DNA from: Byssochlamys sp. IMV 00236
Taxonomy: Eukaryota > Ascomycota > Eurotiomycetes > Eurotiales > Thermoascaceae
Length of the DNA: 64,000 nt
Assembly (NCBI GenBank): GCA_001931875.2
Contig: MSJH02000660.1
Coordinates: 124,001 to 188,000, forward strand
Reading direction: 5' to 3'
Each line of letters starts with the position of its first letter. Positions within the stretch are counted from its first letter, which is position 1. Position numbers and translations under genes: made by a program. Below are positions 1 through 11,454 of this stretch, in pieces. The notes under the pieces were generated by a model. The model was not told the origin of the DNA. It worked only from the letters and a program-made list of their open reading frames with translations, and did no database searches.

Positions 1-911
1 GCACGGACAGAGACTAAGTATGGTATTCGCCTTCTGCATACAGTACACCACGAGACCTCGACTGGCTGCCAGAAAGGGCAAACCTGATGGTATCCCCGAT
101 GCATTCCAGTCTGTATTGGGGCCTGTACTCCAGGCTTACTCCTAATATACTAACTAGCGGGGGTGCGTGAAAGATGGGCTTCCCCGGCAAGCCAGGCGCC
201 AAATGCCCCAGGACCCAGCGTTGGAAGGCGTGAAACCCCTCCTGGCGGTATGGGAGTCTAATTGTCTTCTGGAACTCCCTAGGGTTTAGCAGATCCCGAG
301 AGGAAAATCGGCGATGGCGGAGACTACTGATGTTGTCCCTCTCGCCTTCGTTGTCACCCGTGGGACGCGGTGGACCCGCAAAGATGGCCACGGCCGCGGC
401 GATTTTATCTCTCCAAATAGTGCCCTGTGGCCTCCCCTTTCGCGGGGCCGGAAGGGAGGCTGGCTTGAATTTGGCTCTTCAGGAACAGACTTATCAATCG
501 TCTGGTCCCGTAAGTTATTATTATTATTTCTGTTTCTTTTTCTTCCGTCCATATCTGGTACTTTGGCTTCATTATCTGGCGGGCTTACGGGATCCACCCA
601 GAATCCTTATCAGCGTACACTCTGTGAGCCCGATAAGCCACTCCCTGTACTCAGCACCCTCGGAGACTTCGAATTCTCTCTCTTCCCGTTGTCTTCAGTG
701 CAGTATCATATACATTGTCTGTTTCCATTGCTTCCATCAAGCCGTTCTGGACCCTGGGCGCCGGTGGCAACCTAGTACTATATCTCTTTATCTTTAAGCG
801 CTTAACTCAGACCCGCCGCCGCGAGCGCCAGATCAGATAGCTTGATCGCAGCACGATTTACCCCGGACTCCAGGTTGGAACCCACTAAGGAGACAGGACC
901 CTGCTGGCGCA
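1..911. other. Left edge and allantoinase upstream region, no confident gene
   Basis: Open frames exist on both strands; the longest is about 125 codons on the minus strand reaching the window edge. None shows a domain, codon pattern or splice structure I recognise. The right half is the promoter region of the allantoinase gene and holds several GATA-type sites, listed separately. Confidence 0.4.
572..840 (+). promoter_or_regulatory. Cluster of HGATAR sites upstream of allantoinase (putative AreA sites)
   Basis: Five matches to HGATAR lie within about 340 bp of the allantoinase start: TTATCT at 572-577, TTATCA at 607-612, CGATAA at 631-636, TTATCT at 788-793 and AGATAG at 835-840. In Aspergillus the GATA factor AreA activates nitrogen-catabolic genes, including purine breakdown, through this motif. 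That AreA controls this gene is inference from motif and gene function. The motif is short, so some matches are expected by chance. Confidence 0.45.
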
Positions 912-2563
912 ATGAGTGCAACTATCAACGGTGAATCCACCAACCCACCAATCGTGGTGGCTTCATCCCGCGCCGTCATATCAGGGTGTTTGACGCCGGC
1001 CACAGTGGTCATCTCTCGCGAGACGGGCAAAGTGACCTCGGTCTTCTACTCAGTCCTCCCCGCCTCTGGTTTCCCTGATGGCACGCAGTACACAGACTAC
1101 TCTCCCCTTGTTCTGCTGCCTGGTCTGGTGGATGCACATGTGCATCTCAACGAGCCTGGCCGTACTGAATGGGAAGGTTTCTACACCGGCACCCAGGCTG
1201 CCGCCTTTGGTGGTGTGACCACGGTCATTGATATGCCCCTGAATGCAATTCCGCCAACAACGACGGTTGCCGGGCTGAAGGAGAAAGTGAAGGCCGCTCA
1301 GGGGCAATGCTGGGTGGATGTTGGTTTCTACGGTGGCATTATCCCCGGAAATGCTCATGAGCTGAAAGGCCTTGTGAACGAAGGAGTCCGAGGATTCAAG
1401 GGATTCCTAATTGATAGTGGAGTACGTTCAAGGACAATGAATCTACAATAAGACAAAGTACTGACATGTTCCAGGTTGAGGAATTTCCGGCTGTTACCGC
1501 AGCGGATATCAGGAAGGTCATGGCTGAATTGGCCGATGAGCCTACCACGCTGATGTTCCACGCAGAAATGGTACCTCCCATCACCGCGTCCGTTGGTGAT
1601 GAAGTGCAGACGTCTGAACCGCCTGCTGCACCAGAGGGGCCCCTTCAGGCCTATTCCACATTCCTGGCTTCTCGTCCAGCGGCATTTGAGACGTACGCTA
1701 TTGAGGAGATTCTATCACTCGCGCATCTTGCCCCTAAACTTCCTTTGCACATAGTCCACCTTTCTGCAATGGAAGCCATCCCGTTGCTGCGCGAGGCCCG
1801 TGCTAAAGGGATCCCAATCACTGCGGAGACCTGCTTTCACTACCTTTCACTCGCCGCAGAGGAGATTCGCGACGGTGATACTCGACACAAGTGTTGCCCG
1901 CCCATCCGTTCCCAGGCGAACCAGGATCGCCTCTGGGCAGAGCTTGAGCGCCATGCAACTGATGGTGTCATCAAGACAGTAGTCTCTGACCACTCTCCTT
2001 GCACGCCTGACCTCAAGTTGCTTCCGTCCCATATCTCTGGTCATTGCTCCTCCGCTAGTTCGTCGGCGACAGCGACACCTTCTGCCACCAGCAGTGTCTC
2101 TGACCTTGGCACCACCCTAGACCCTGAGCACGATGGAAACTTCTTCTCCGCCTGGGGCGGTATTTCTTCTGTTGGTCTCGGTCTGCCTATCTTGTGGACA
2201 GAGTTGAACCGGAGGAAGAAGCTGGACGCTTCTAGCGAGGCTACCAGGGATGCTCTTGAGAATATTGTACGGTGGTGCTGCATCAACACTGCAACTCAAG
2301 TCGGGCTTCAGAAGCGAAAGGGCGATCTTACCGGCGGCTGTGACGCTGATATCTGCGTCTTTGATGACAGCGTCGAGTGGATCGTGGAGCCGAGCACCAT
2401 GCTCTTCCGCAACAAGTGCTCTCCGTACCAGGGCAGGATGCTCAAGGGAATGGTGCGGGAGACTTGGGTTCGTGGTAAGCGCGTCTTCAGTCGTGAGGAG
2501 GGCTTCGGGAAGAACATTCCATCTGGAAAGCTGCTTCTTGAGAAAAGATCCCTGGCTCCTTGA
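912..2563 (+). CDS. Allantoinase
   Basis: Two exons, 912-1421 and 1475-2563, encode 532 residues. The intron has donor GTACGT and a CTGAC branch-like site just before the acceptor. The protein is a cyclic amidohydrolase that opens allantoin to allantoate, in the pathway taking urate-derived nitrogen to urea. Metal-site signatures are in place: HVH at residues 76-78 followed by NEPGR, the lysine of GFKGF near 163 (normally carboxylated), H199 in MFHAE, the histidine of HIVHLS near 262 and the aspartate of SDHSP near 341. Length fits fungal allantoinases. A serine/threonine-rich insertion follows SDHSP. Dihydroorotase and dihydropyrimidinase are relatives, but the motif set and the length favour allantoinase. 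GATA sites upstream agree with nitrogen control. Confidence 0.93.
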
Positions 2564-3245
2564 GGAGTCCCACCACATTGATTTCTCTTTTTATGTTCGA
2601 TATCTTTTTCAAGGTTCCGTGTGTCTGTTTGAACCAGCGGATATGAGTCCCATGTTGCCTTCATTTATCATTGATGTCTTTCATCATAGCATGCGCCTGC
2701 TGGGTTCTGGAGTATGTGATTTGTTTGTTGCCTGCTGCCGTCTTTTAAGCATGTTCTTTGGCAAGATTCTCATGATGATGCTAGATAGAGTACGCCTTGG
2801 ACATAGATGTCGTGGAGTTTGACGTGATACGGTCATGCCGACTGCGATGGCGGGAAAGAAGTATATAATTCTAATGTCCAGTGATGGTCAATTTCCAGAT
2901 ATTATAGCATAGTTACAGAATTGAAATTCGAAGTTGAACTTGAAATTTGATAGATCAGTGGCTACGTTATCCGCACCATCTCCACCGGACTACAAGAGCG
3001 GGTGGACCAAATGAAGGCATGCAAATATTCCTATCTGAATCAATCTTCACATGGAATTTTCTGTACTTGGTTCTAAAGCAGATCTTCAAATGGTAACTAT
3101 GAAATCACCACATACACTGCGGTATCGACCCAAACGCAGTGGATCTAATCTAGTATTGTCTCTGTTACTGAAGTAGGGAAAATGCTGTCTATTCTCTACA
3201 GAAAAAGAAGGCTAAAGCATACATAGTAATCTACAAAAAGCACAA
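2564..3245. other. Convergent intergenic region
   Basis: This lies between the 3' ends of the allantoinase and V-ATPase assembly genes and is A/T-rich. Short open frames are present but nothing supports a gene; it presumably holds both 3' UTRs. Confidence 0.5.
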
Positions 3246-4336
3246 TCACTCAACTCTCTGCTCATCTGAATCCTTCTCCTTATCCTTTTCTCTCTCTTCC
3301 CATCTTTCTCTCACCCTTCTTCTCATTCCACCATTCACGCCTCTTCCCCAGATCTCCTCCTTCTCCATCTGACTTCCAACATCCACTATCTTCTCCGGCT
3401 GTGGTTCCCCCCCCTCTTCAACAGGACCGACCAATTCCTTCTTCTCCTGGACTTTCCTCTCTCGTTTCCGCGCATCATCTACTTTTCGCAGATAAATCGC
3501 GTATAACACCACTTCCGCAATTCCAATAAACAGCCCTGCGAACAAAGAGACCAAAACCCGAACAGGCTGCGATGCCGTGCCCACACCTGATGCAAAGCCC
3601 GAACCTCGTTTCGTAGCAAAGGTTAAAAAACCCGGAGTGCGGTAATTGCTCAGTGCCCAGTATGAGCTGAAGCCGGTAAGGAGGATGGAGAGGAAGATGT
3701 TAAGGACGAGGGAAGGTGTGAGGGGATCGTAATCGGCGTTTGTAGAGGTGTTGTCTTGGAGAGCGGTGACGTTTGAAGAGGAAAAGATGGGGTCAGGTTG
3801 AGGTGTTTTTGAAGATGTGGAATATAGCATGCGGTTATAAGCATCGGCTTCTGCGGCGGCTTGGAGACGGGCTTTGAGAGCGAGGTATTCGGGACTCTGG
3901 GATGGAGGTTAGAACTTGGGAGGGGGGTATAATGATTTATGTTGTGTTTTTTAGGAAATCGTTGCAGATAACCTACCGGTGCTGGCTTCGGTGGTGGAGG
4001 TGGGATATAGATTTTAGTCCCGCGAAGAAGGGAATTGAGCGTATAAGCTGCTGCAGGGTTGAAGTTGAATCTTCCTTGCTCCTGCGAGCTCAGAGGCTTT
4101 CCATCCTCCTCCGCATTGCTCCCTTCTTTCTTGTCCTCCTCTTCCTCCTCTCGGGTAGTCTTTGGCATCTGCTCTCCATCTCCGCGTGTATACCAACGCG
4201 CCAGCGCAATCAGCTGTTCATGGGATATGGGACCATCCAGCGCAGGAGACTTGGGGAGGTCGAGAGTCTCGCGACATGCGGACGGAACCGCCTCGAGCGC
4301 GGAGAGGATGGTCGGAGTCGTTACGAGAAGAACCAT
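3246..4336 (-). CDS. VMA12: V-ATPase assembly factor, Vma12/Vph2 (TMEM199) family
   Basis: Two exons on the minus strand, 4336-3977 and 3896-3246, give 336 residues across an 80-bp phase-0 intron. The product matches the family of ER-resident factors that assemble the membrane sector of the vacuolar ATPase. Visible features are an N-terminal domain with an acidic Glu/Lys linker (about 60-85), a proline run before the splice site, and two hydrophobic segments (about 180-205 and 230-255) forming the family's membrane hairpin. The C-terminal tail is highly charged. ER membrane location is known for the family, not shown here. The gene is divergent from prefoldin subunit 3, with 354 bp between the two starts. 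Confidence 0.82.
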
Positions 4337-4690
4337 ACCCTGGCCATATCATTAAAAACGGATTAAGAAAAAGAAAAAACAAAGAGAAGATCCAAAATAT
4401 AAACTTGAAAGTTGGGGTTGTTGTGCAATGAGTTAGTTAGTAGTTAGGACAAGAGTTCAAGAGAAGAGATGTCATTCCATGGTCTTTTCCCGAAGAGGAA
4501 ACCCAGCTCTTGATCTCTTCACCACCGAAACTCACGCTGGAAACTCCGAACCCCTCAGCGTCTGCGTTCGACTTCTGGTAACAACAAAACGCAAACCCCC
4601 ACCAGAGCATCCAATGTCACCTGCCTGAGAGCCGACCTGAATTGGCCCTGCTCTACTGGGCAGTGAAATAATCAAGAAATAAAATCAAAT
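4337..4690. promoter_or_regulatory. Shared upstream region of VMA12 and prefoldin 3
   Basis: The 354 bp between two divergent start codons must contain both promoters. I could not pick out a specific factor-binding site. Confidence 0.5.
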
Positions 4691-5641
4691 ATGGCCGACA
4701 AAACGCCCGCGGCGTAAGTCGCTCTCTATCTTTATTCACTTTCCCCGCGCTATTCCTCCTGAAATCCACTGACAAGCTCCAACTGCAACCAGTGCGCAAG
4801 CGCAGACCAATCCACGCGGAATTCCAGTCGCTCCCTTCGTCGACAATGTGTCAGATTACGTCTCGTCTCGCGCGGACGTCGAGCCCACACTCCGCTCGTT
4901 CCAGGAAATGATTGCAAAGTATCAGTTCATGGAAGTAAACACGCAGCGACGGGCAGCGGGGTTACGGGAAAAGATTCCGGATATCAAGAAGACATCAGAG
5001 ACTGTGAAGTTCTTGAAGTTGCGCAGGAAGGTGAGATTGCGTCTTCTTTGCCCCATACCATATATCTCTGGTCCAGTTGGAGCTGGAGATAATATACTAT
5101 TCACACGCACAGAGGGGAATGTTATATATTTATATCCATGGACATCATTACTGAGCTGTTACTTTTACCCACCCAGGCTGGATCAGAAGAACCTCTCCTT
5201 ACCAACTTCGAGCTCAACGACACCCTCTATGCTCGCGCGACTGTCTCCCCTGCCGACACTGAAGAGGTGTATCTCTGGCTTGGTGCCAACGTGATGCTGG
5301 CATACCCACTTGATGAGGCTGAGACTATGCTGGAAGAGAAGCTCCGTGCCGCAGAGTCAAGCTTGAAGAACTGCGAGGAGGATTTGGAGTTCCTGAGGGA
5401 ACAGATCACGGTACGTTAAAACCCTCCCGAACACACATACACAACGCATGATATTCGACTTTTATAGTCTGGATAGACATCCCCAACAAGACAAAAAAAA
5501 CTAACAATAATCAATAAAATCTAGACCCTTGAAGTTGCGACCGCGCGCGTATATAATTGGGATGTCGTACAGAGACGGAAAGAGAAAGCAGAAGGCAAGG
5601 GCGGAGACGATGAAGATGTTAAGGCTGGTCCGGCCGGTTAG
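4691..5641 (+). CDS. PAC10: Prefoldin subunit 3 (Pac10/VBP1)
   Basis: Four exons, 4691-4713, 4793-5030, 5177-5410 and 5525-5641, give 203 residues. The first exon holds under eight codons. The protein is an alpha-type subunit of the hexameric prefoldin chaperone that hands nascent actin and tubulin to the CCT chaperonin in the cytosol. Supporting features are the alpha-prefoldin layout: an N-terminal helix with FQEMIAKYQ, a central beta-hairpin region around DTEEVYLWLGANVML, and a C-terminal coiled coil (EEDLEFLREQIT onwards). A short charged Lys/Glu/Asp tail ends the protein. Length matches the family (about 190-200). Confidence 0.92.
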
Positions 5642-6058
5642 TAGTCGGATTTGAGAACAGGAAATTTCAAATTAGCAGTTTTAAGGCAGCTCCGTTTTGG
5701 GGGAGGACGAATAGCGATCCTGATCTATGGTTTTATAGAAAAGTAGTCGGTTTTCTTAAAAATCAACCTTTACGAAATACTTTAACCTTTAGCCCTGTGT
5801 GCGTCAGGCAAGCAGGGTAGTTATTATTATGATCTCCTATTTATACGTCCAGTCTATGTGGTCTGGATTCGAAAAGTTGCGCTGCAACATATTTTTATCA
5901 TCGTCATTGTATCTAATTCGTGAAAGCTATTTACAAAGTCGAATGCGGCATCTTTCATGCCGGCGGACTTGCGTTTCATCAGAAGATTTACCCAGTTGGT
6001 GGGTGTTCCATCATGGTCAGAACAAGTTCTTCGACTGGGGCCTGTTTCAGGGAGCGAA
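5642..6058. other. Convergent intergenic region
   Basis: This 3' flank is shared by prefoldin 3 and the MTHFR gene. It is A/T-rich, and I see no gene in it. Confidence 0.5.
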
Positions 6059-8233
6059 TTACTGCTCTCCTGCCAACACCCTCCAGAGCATCTTCACTTC
6101 ATCCTCTTCTTCTTTCGATCCCGGCTCTGTGCCTGCCCCATATCGCTGCCCAATGACGCAAACGAGCCAGACATCATTCTTGGTCTCGTCGATGAAACGT
6201 TCAGTGGGAGATCCGCGGGGATAGACACGGCGCCATTCATCCCAGATGCGGAATGCCTCTTCACCCCAGGCGCGGAAGCTGACTTCCTCGATAATGGTTG
6301 GGGTAATAATCTCCTTGCCTTTGAAGACACCCCATGTCACTGCGTTCACGCCATTGTGCACTTGATCTCTCTCGGATTCATCTCCATTGGACTGGGTGGA
6401 GATGTAGGACTCTAGTTCACCGGTTGCGTTAGTTGCGAACCAGGCAAATTCTTCGTCGCCATATTTCTGAAGAAGAGGTTTGAGAATAGTTTGGTAGTCT
6501 TTGTTCGGACAGAAGAACTCGACGAATGGCTTTTGGAAGACAAAGCCCTCTTTCTGGGGACCCCAGCCATAGGTAGGGTCGTCACTTCGGACACCGTTAA
6601 CCGCAGGTTGGGACGCCACTGTCCACCAGCCTCGACCCTCGATCAGCTTCAAAAGCTCGGGACGGATTGTCAGAGTTTCAGGATTCAGGCCACCAGAATT
6701 TTCTTCCGCTCCTCCCTCCGACCATGGCACCATGTGCAGTTCACCAGAGACGTGTCGGCGAAACAAGGTGCTGATATCATCACGAGAGACAGGGTAACCC
6801 CAAATTCGACGAGCTACAGCAGCAGACACGTGAAGTGATGGACCATAGCCATCGATCTCTCCGAATGCAGGAGATCGAGCATCACCCCAGCGTCCATTGG
6901 GGAAGTCATCCCATGTGGCTTCCCGACCGAGAGAGCCAAGACCCTCGGAGATCTGTAGCGTTGTACTGCGAGGTGGTGGGTTCAGTGCTGGCAAACCAGC
7001 ACTGAGAGCAGCGGTTTCATGCGTGGTGGAGCCTCTGGAAGAGCCATCCGAGGGTACAGATGGTTTGTCAACAATCAGACGGTTGTGAGGCTGCGAGTTG
7101 ATGGAGGAAGCTCGACGCCTAGAGAATGAACGCTTCTGGACCTCAGTTAGAGGTGCATCTTTGGGAGCCTCCACAATTACAACGCCATCCGCATCTCGAT
7201 CATCGTCATCAGCTGCGTCAGTTGATGGCGGAATAAGATCGCACCGCTCGAGGATAAATGACACGGATTTCTCAAGATTCAGCGTATAGAAGTGAAAGCC
7301 ACGAGGTCCTGGGCACGGTAGATCCTTCATCTTGTCCACTATCTCGCTCACAATGTCGACACCAGTGCGCTTCACTGCATCGTCGTCGGTCTTGACTTTC
7401 TCGATCCGAGACAGGACATCCTTCGGAACCTTGACATGACTCAGCTTTGTCACTCTCGTCAGGATGTTGTAGCTCTGGATAGGCATAAGACCAGGTATGA
7501 TAGGAATGGTCTTGAAGACACCAGACTCATGGTTCCTCAGTAGATCTTCGAACTTCCTGTACGCATCGATATCGTATGTCAATTGGGTCATGATGAAATC
7601 CGCACCGGCCGTGGTCTTTTCGATCAGATAGGGCAGGTCATGCTCTGGCGATTGAGGATCCTGGACAGATTCGCCCGGATGACCTTCAGGATAAGCTGCA
7701 ACTCCAATGCAGAAGTAGTCTCCGTGCACCTTCCGGATATATCGAACGAGATCAACCGCATACTTGAACTCCTTATTGCTGTCATCCTCTCCATGCATGT
7801 TGTACTCTTCGCTGCGAGGAGGGTCACCGCGCAGTGCAAGGATATTCCTTATTCCCAGAACCTTTGCTTCCTCCAGTGCCTCGTCAACCAGCTTCCGGTC
7901 CATGTTTGTACAGGTAAGATGCAGACATGTCGTGAGCTGCAGCTGTCGCTGGCAGATCTCCGCCAGCTCCAGCGACTTCGCCGCGGTCGTGCCTCCAGCA
8001 CCCCATGTAACCGTCACGAAGAGAGGACGGAGGGCTTGAGCCATACGCTCCAGACGAGCCTGCAAGTTGGCAGAACCCTGAATAGCACATGAATGTCAGC
8101 CATGTTCAACTCGACCATCGCCGCGGGGTAGAATGGACGACCCCACCATCTGAGTCTTTGGGGGGAAGAACTCCAGCGAGAAGAAGTTCGCATCTGGCGG
8201 CAGCGCCGCGATCTTGTCTGTGATCTTCTCCAT
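6059..8233 (-). CDS. MET12: Methylenetetrahydrofolate reductase, Met12 type
   Basis: Two minus-strand exons, 8233-8147 and 8077-6059, encode 701 residues. The enzyme reduces 5,10-methylene-THF to 5-methyl-THF, the methyl donor for methionine synthesis. Residues 1-300 are the FAD-binding TIM barrel: SLEFFPPKT near 19-27 with the catalytic glutamate, TWGAGG, LTCTN, LALRGDPP and GVAAYPEGHP. A Ser/Arg-rich linker follows, then the regulatory C-terminal domain (RWGDARSPAFGEIDGYG onward). The SLEFFPPKT opening followed by a PLFVTVTWGAGGTT stretch resembles yeast Met12 rather than Met13, which has an FEYF-type opening. A second, Met13-type gene would be expected elsewhere. The serine-rich linker (about residues 300-370) is where phosphorylation control would sit by analogy with human MTHFR, which is inference. 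Confidence 0.93.
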
Positions 8234-9327
8234 AATGCCAGGCGCGTGTCTGTGAGTTATGACGGCCTGCGTCGTGAAGTCCCCAGCTGTTGGAGATTTT
8301 TCAGGTGTTGCAGTTTAAAGTCCGGAAAACGAACGCTTGGCCGACGTCCTCCCCGGAACTTACATCGAACTCTGGACGGGAAATTCTGAGTTAAGTGCTT
8401 AGCAACTGTGACTTTTCTGTCCAATTATCTGCGGAGAAATAAAATTCAAATATAGCGGATTATCAGTGTGGACATTCAATATCCAGACAGTTTTCAGCCA
8501 GCCGCATTGAACTCAATCGGCAATTGTACGCTGCTGGCTGCCGACAGCAACATTTGGCTGTTATTTTCTCAAGTCACAACTCGAAACGTACAGTAACAAC
8601 CAGAAAGAAATCTGTATATAATAGACCAGAACACGGGAAGAGCTGCGCTACTATCCTGTCCATAAAATTCAAATATATACGATTCCATTGACAACGTCAC
8701 AGCCATATTCAGCATCCCACCACCAACTCCATGCCTCAGTTTTTCTTCAATCAAACCGCTGGATCGTCTCCACAATCCACTCGAAGCGTCCATCTTCCGC
8801 TATCTGAGCGAATTGATTCTATTTATGCTAAATGCAATAATGGGTGCCTGCAGCACATCAATCAGATATAAAGATGCTGCCTGTGATCAGATGGTCGATC
8901 CCGAGCATCATGGCACTAACTCCGCAGCTACTAGCTAGACTACTCGTGAACTACGTATTAGGACGGAGTAGCAATCCAATGCATGCTTTTGTGACTCGTC
9001 TAATCAACTTCCATTCTGCCTAGGCGATAAGTATGAAGAACAAACAGAACAAACATGATCCATCGCGACGACTGAAGATGGAAGAATTCAATATGAGCGA
9101 CATTCTCTGAATCCTCGCGATATAATACTAAAGCAGTGACTCCATCATGCAGTACTAATCTTGAGACTGCAACTGACCCAGTTGAGCGGGTGTTCTACTG
9201 ATATTCTATACGTCTTTAAGCAGATATTCAAATCGCAATATATCTATCTGCCTCTACGTTCAACATTCCCCAGTGCCAAATGATTAAGCTACTACGGTAC
9301 TTCGTCAATTGATTCAAATCCTACAAC
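8234..9327. other. Intergenic, upstream of MTHFR and the DUF1279-like gene
   Basis: This is about 1.1 kb between divergent starts. It is A/T-rich and no coding frame is credible. It presumably contains both promoters. Confidence 0.5.
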
Positions 9328-9951
9328 ATGGCATCCAATTTCCTACGTCCTCTACGATTCCGTCCTCTTATCAAATCCTGTCCTCGCCGATCCCTATCGA
9401 CTCCTCCACCGCCCTCGTCCCAACCAGCGCGCGACTCCTATTCGCGCCTTCGCCGCTTCAACGAACGTCTTCCGTCGTTTCTACGACCGTATACGGCCCC
9501 TCTCTTTGGCGCACCAGTCACGCATATCACCTCTTTCCTGATACTACACGAGATCACAGCCGTGGTGCCGCTCTTCGGCCTCGTAGGGGCATTCCATTAT
9601 GCTGGTTGGACGCCGGACTCGAGTTCTTGGGTTGGCGAGGGAGGAGCTTTCGATGAAGGCGTGAAGAGCTTCGGAAGGTGGCTGAGAAAGAAGGGCTGGG
9701 TGGAGGAGAGCGATGTGGACGTTTTAGCGGGAACAGGGAATACAGCAAGCAGTGGGCCAGAGCAGCCGGAGCTTAGGGGTGCTGAAAGCAAAGGAGTGCG
9801 CTTGCTTCTGGAGTTTGCGACAGCATATGCGATCACAAAGGCATTGTTGCCAGTTCGGATTGCAGCGAGTGTATGGGCTACACCCTGGTTTGCAAGAACG
9901 GTTGTCGGACCAGTGGGAAGTTTAGCCAAAAAAGTCTTTGTTCGCAGGTAA
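9328..9951 (+). CDS. FAM210/DUF1279-like mitochondrial membrane protein
   Basis: Single exon, 207 residues. The N-terminus (about residues 1-35) is rich in Arg, Ser and Leu with almost no acidic residues, as in a mitochondrial targeting peptide. A hydrophobic segment around 70-92 (SFLILHEITAVVPLFGLVG) precedes a variable polar loop. The C-terminal part, AYAITKALLPVRIAASVW, resembles the DUF1279 core of FAM210 proteins, where a conserved PVR follows an AYA-x-K motif. Inner-membrane location and a role in mitochondrial translation are suggested for relatives, but I cannot show them here. Family assignment is from memory of the motif. The protein could instead be a fungus-specific mitochondrial protein. 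Confidence 0.75.
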   Translation: MASNFLRPLRFRPLIKSCPRRSLSTPPPPSSQPARDSYSRLRRFNERLPSFLRPYTAPLFGAPVTHITSFLILHEITAVVPLFGLVGAFHYAGWTPDSSSWVGEGGAFDEGVKSFGRWLRKKGWVEESDVDVLAGTGNTASSGPEQPELRGAESKGVRLLLEFATAYAITKALLPVRIAASVWATPWFARTVVGPVGSLAKKVFVRR

Positions 9952-10168
9952 ATCATGAATACTCTGGCAGATAGGAGTAAGAATCTCCGGTCCTCTGCTA
10001 GTATCTACTGAATATATGATATTCTTGGCGTGGGAAGAAGCAGTCCATAAACAATGGAAGGGTTTCTATTTCTCATTGATCACTTCTATTTTGTATTTAA
10101 GATTCCTTGGCCGTCATGACTTATGCGGCTGCAGAGATCTCGTTTCGAGGTCCTTAGATCGAGATAAT

Positions 10169-11062
10169 TTAAGGCTTCTCGTAGATCCAGTCCTGCTGGG
10201 AGTGCTTGTACTCGATGACCTCACCCTGGCCGAACCAAAGGGCGATCTCCTTCTTGGCGTTCTCGACGCTGTCGGAGCCGTGGCAGACGTTGCGGCCGAC
10301 GTCCTGTTTGACCTGTGTAAGTATGGTTGAAAACGGGCTAAGGCGTCTAGAAAAGACTTACAATGGCGTAGTCACCACGGATGGTGCCAGGAGCGGAGGC
10401 AAGGGGGTTGGTGGCACCGAGGATGGCTGTAGATAGATGTTAGACTCGAAAAGCATCATGATTTTCCGGATAGGTGGTACGTACCACGACCGGTCTTGAC
10501 GACCTCACGGCCCTCCCAGACCATGGCGACAATGGGGCCGCTCAGCATGTCTAGATAACGTGTCAGTTACGATCTGCGGTTTGACTAGAAAACCTCCAGA
10601 GGGAGAACGTACAGGTGACGAGACCCTTGAAGAAGGGCTTGTCGGAGAGGTCAGAGTAGTGCTTCTCGAGGTGCTCCTGGGAGGGAGTAACGAGCTTCAG
10701 GGCGACGAGCTTGAAGCTGCAGAGATATCAGTATATAAATCTTCTTCTCGTTCATACGGAAGGCTGAAGCAACTCACCCACGCTGCTCGAAGCGGCTGAT
10801 GATGGGGCCGACGAGTCCACGCTGGGAACCATTAGTCGACAATACAATCGCAGGAAGGCAATCGAGCAGAAGCTGTGCTGTCTACTCGACGCTATAATAT
10901 TCATACCTGGACACCATCGGGCTTGATGGCAATGAAGCTGTACAACCGTTAGCCTGACCGCTCTGGATGAGGGGCAACGAAAAAGTTGTGGAGGGGCAGA
11001 GGGGTATAGAGGGGCAGGATGGAGAAGATGGGATGAATAACATACGTCTGCTCGTTGGACAT
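10169..11062 (-). CDS. swoH: Nucleoside diphosphate kinase
   Basis: Seven minus-strand exons: 11062-11046, 10937-10907, 10821-10778, 10716-10613, 10550-10485, 10426-10362 and 10312-10169. They encode 156 residues. The enzyme moves the terminal phosphate of ATP to other nucleoside diphosphates through a phosphohistidine. Signatures are IAIKPDGVQ near the N-terminus, GDYAI, and the active-site NVCHGSDS with H120. Length and motifs match the cytosolic eukaryotic enzyme; the Aspergillus nidulans ortholog is SwoH. The gene is cut into unusually small exons (17 and 31 nt at the 5' end). All phases close correctly. It is divergent from the glucosidase II alpha gene. Confidence 0.95.
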
Positions 11063-11454
11063 TTTGATTGATGTGTGTAAAGGACGACTGGAAGGTCGGT
11101 CAATGGAGTTAACAAAAAGGCTGGAGAGGTGAAAGGAGATAGATCCCAAGGGTTGGGCGGGCAATGGCTGAGTTGGCGAAAATATATACGGGCAGTCCGG
11201 CGACGACGGTCTGGTGCTGTGGGGCTTTGGAGGGGTTGTCGTCGAGCCCTTTTTGGGTTTGGGCCGTCTCGGGCTGTTTGGCTTGTTTGGCTTCCCCGGC
11301 TTAGCTCTGGACACGCTTCGAAGCTCCTGTAGAGCTCTTGGTATATACACCTGTTGGCCGACACGACCGGTCGATGGAGGCCAGCAGATTTTGTGTTTAG
11401 GAGTCTGTATTCTGCAAGGCCTCAGCATCTGCTGCTTGGACCTTGAGTGTGATC
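11063..11454. promoter_or_regulatory. Shared upstream region of NDK and glucosidase II alpha
   Basis: The 392 bp between two divergent start codons must hold both promoters and 5' UTRs. The plus-strand open frames here show no protein features. Confidence 0.5.

Noticed and set aside
330..797. Overlapping ORFs of about 150 codons on the plus strand and 100-125 on the minus strand
   Set aside because: They overlap each other in several frames, contain poly-Tyr/Phe stretches from low-complexity DNA, and have no motif or splice logic.
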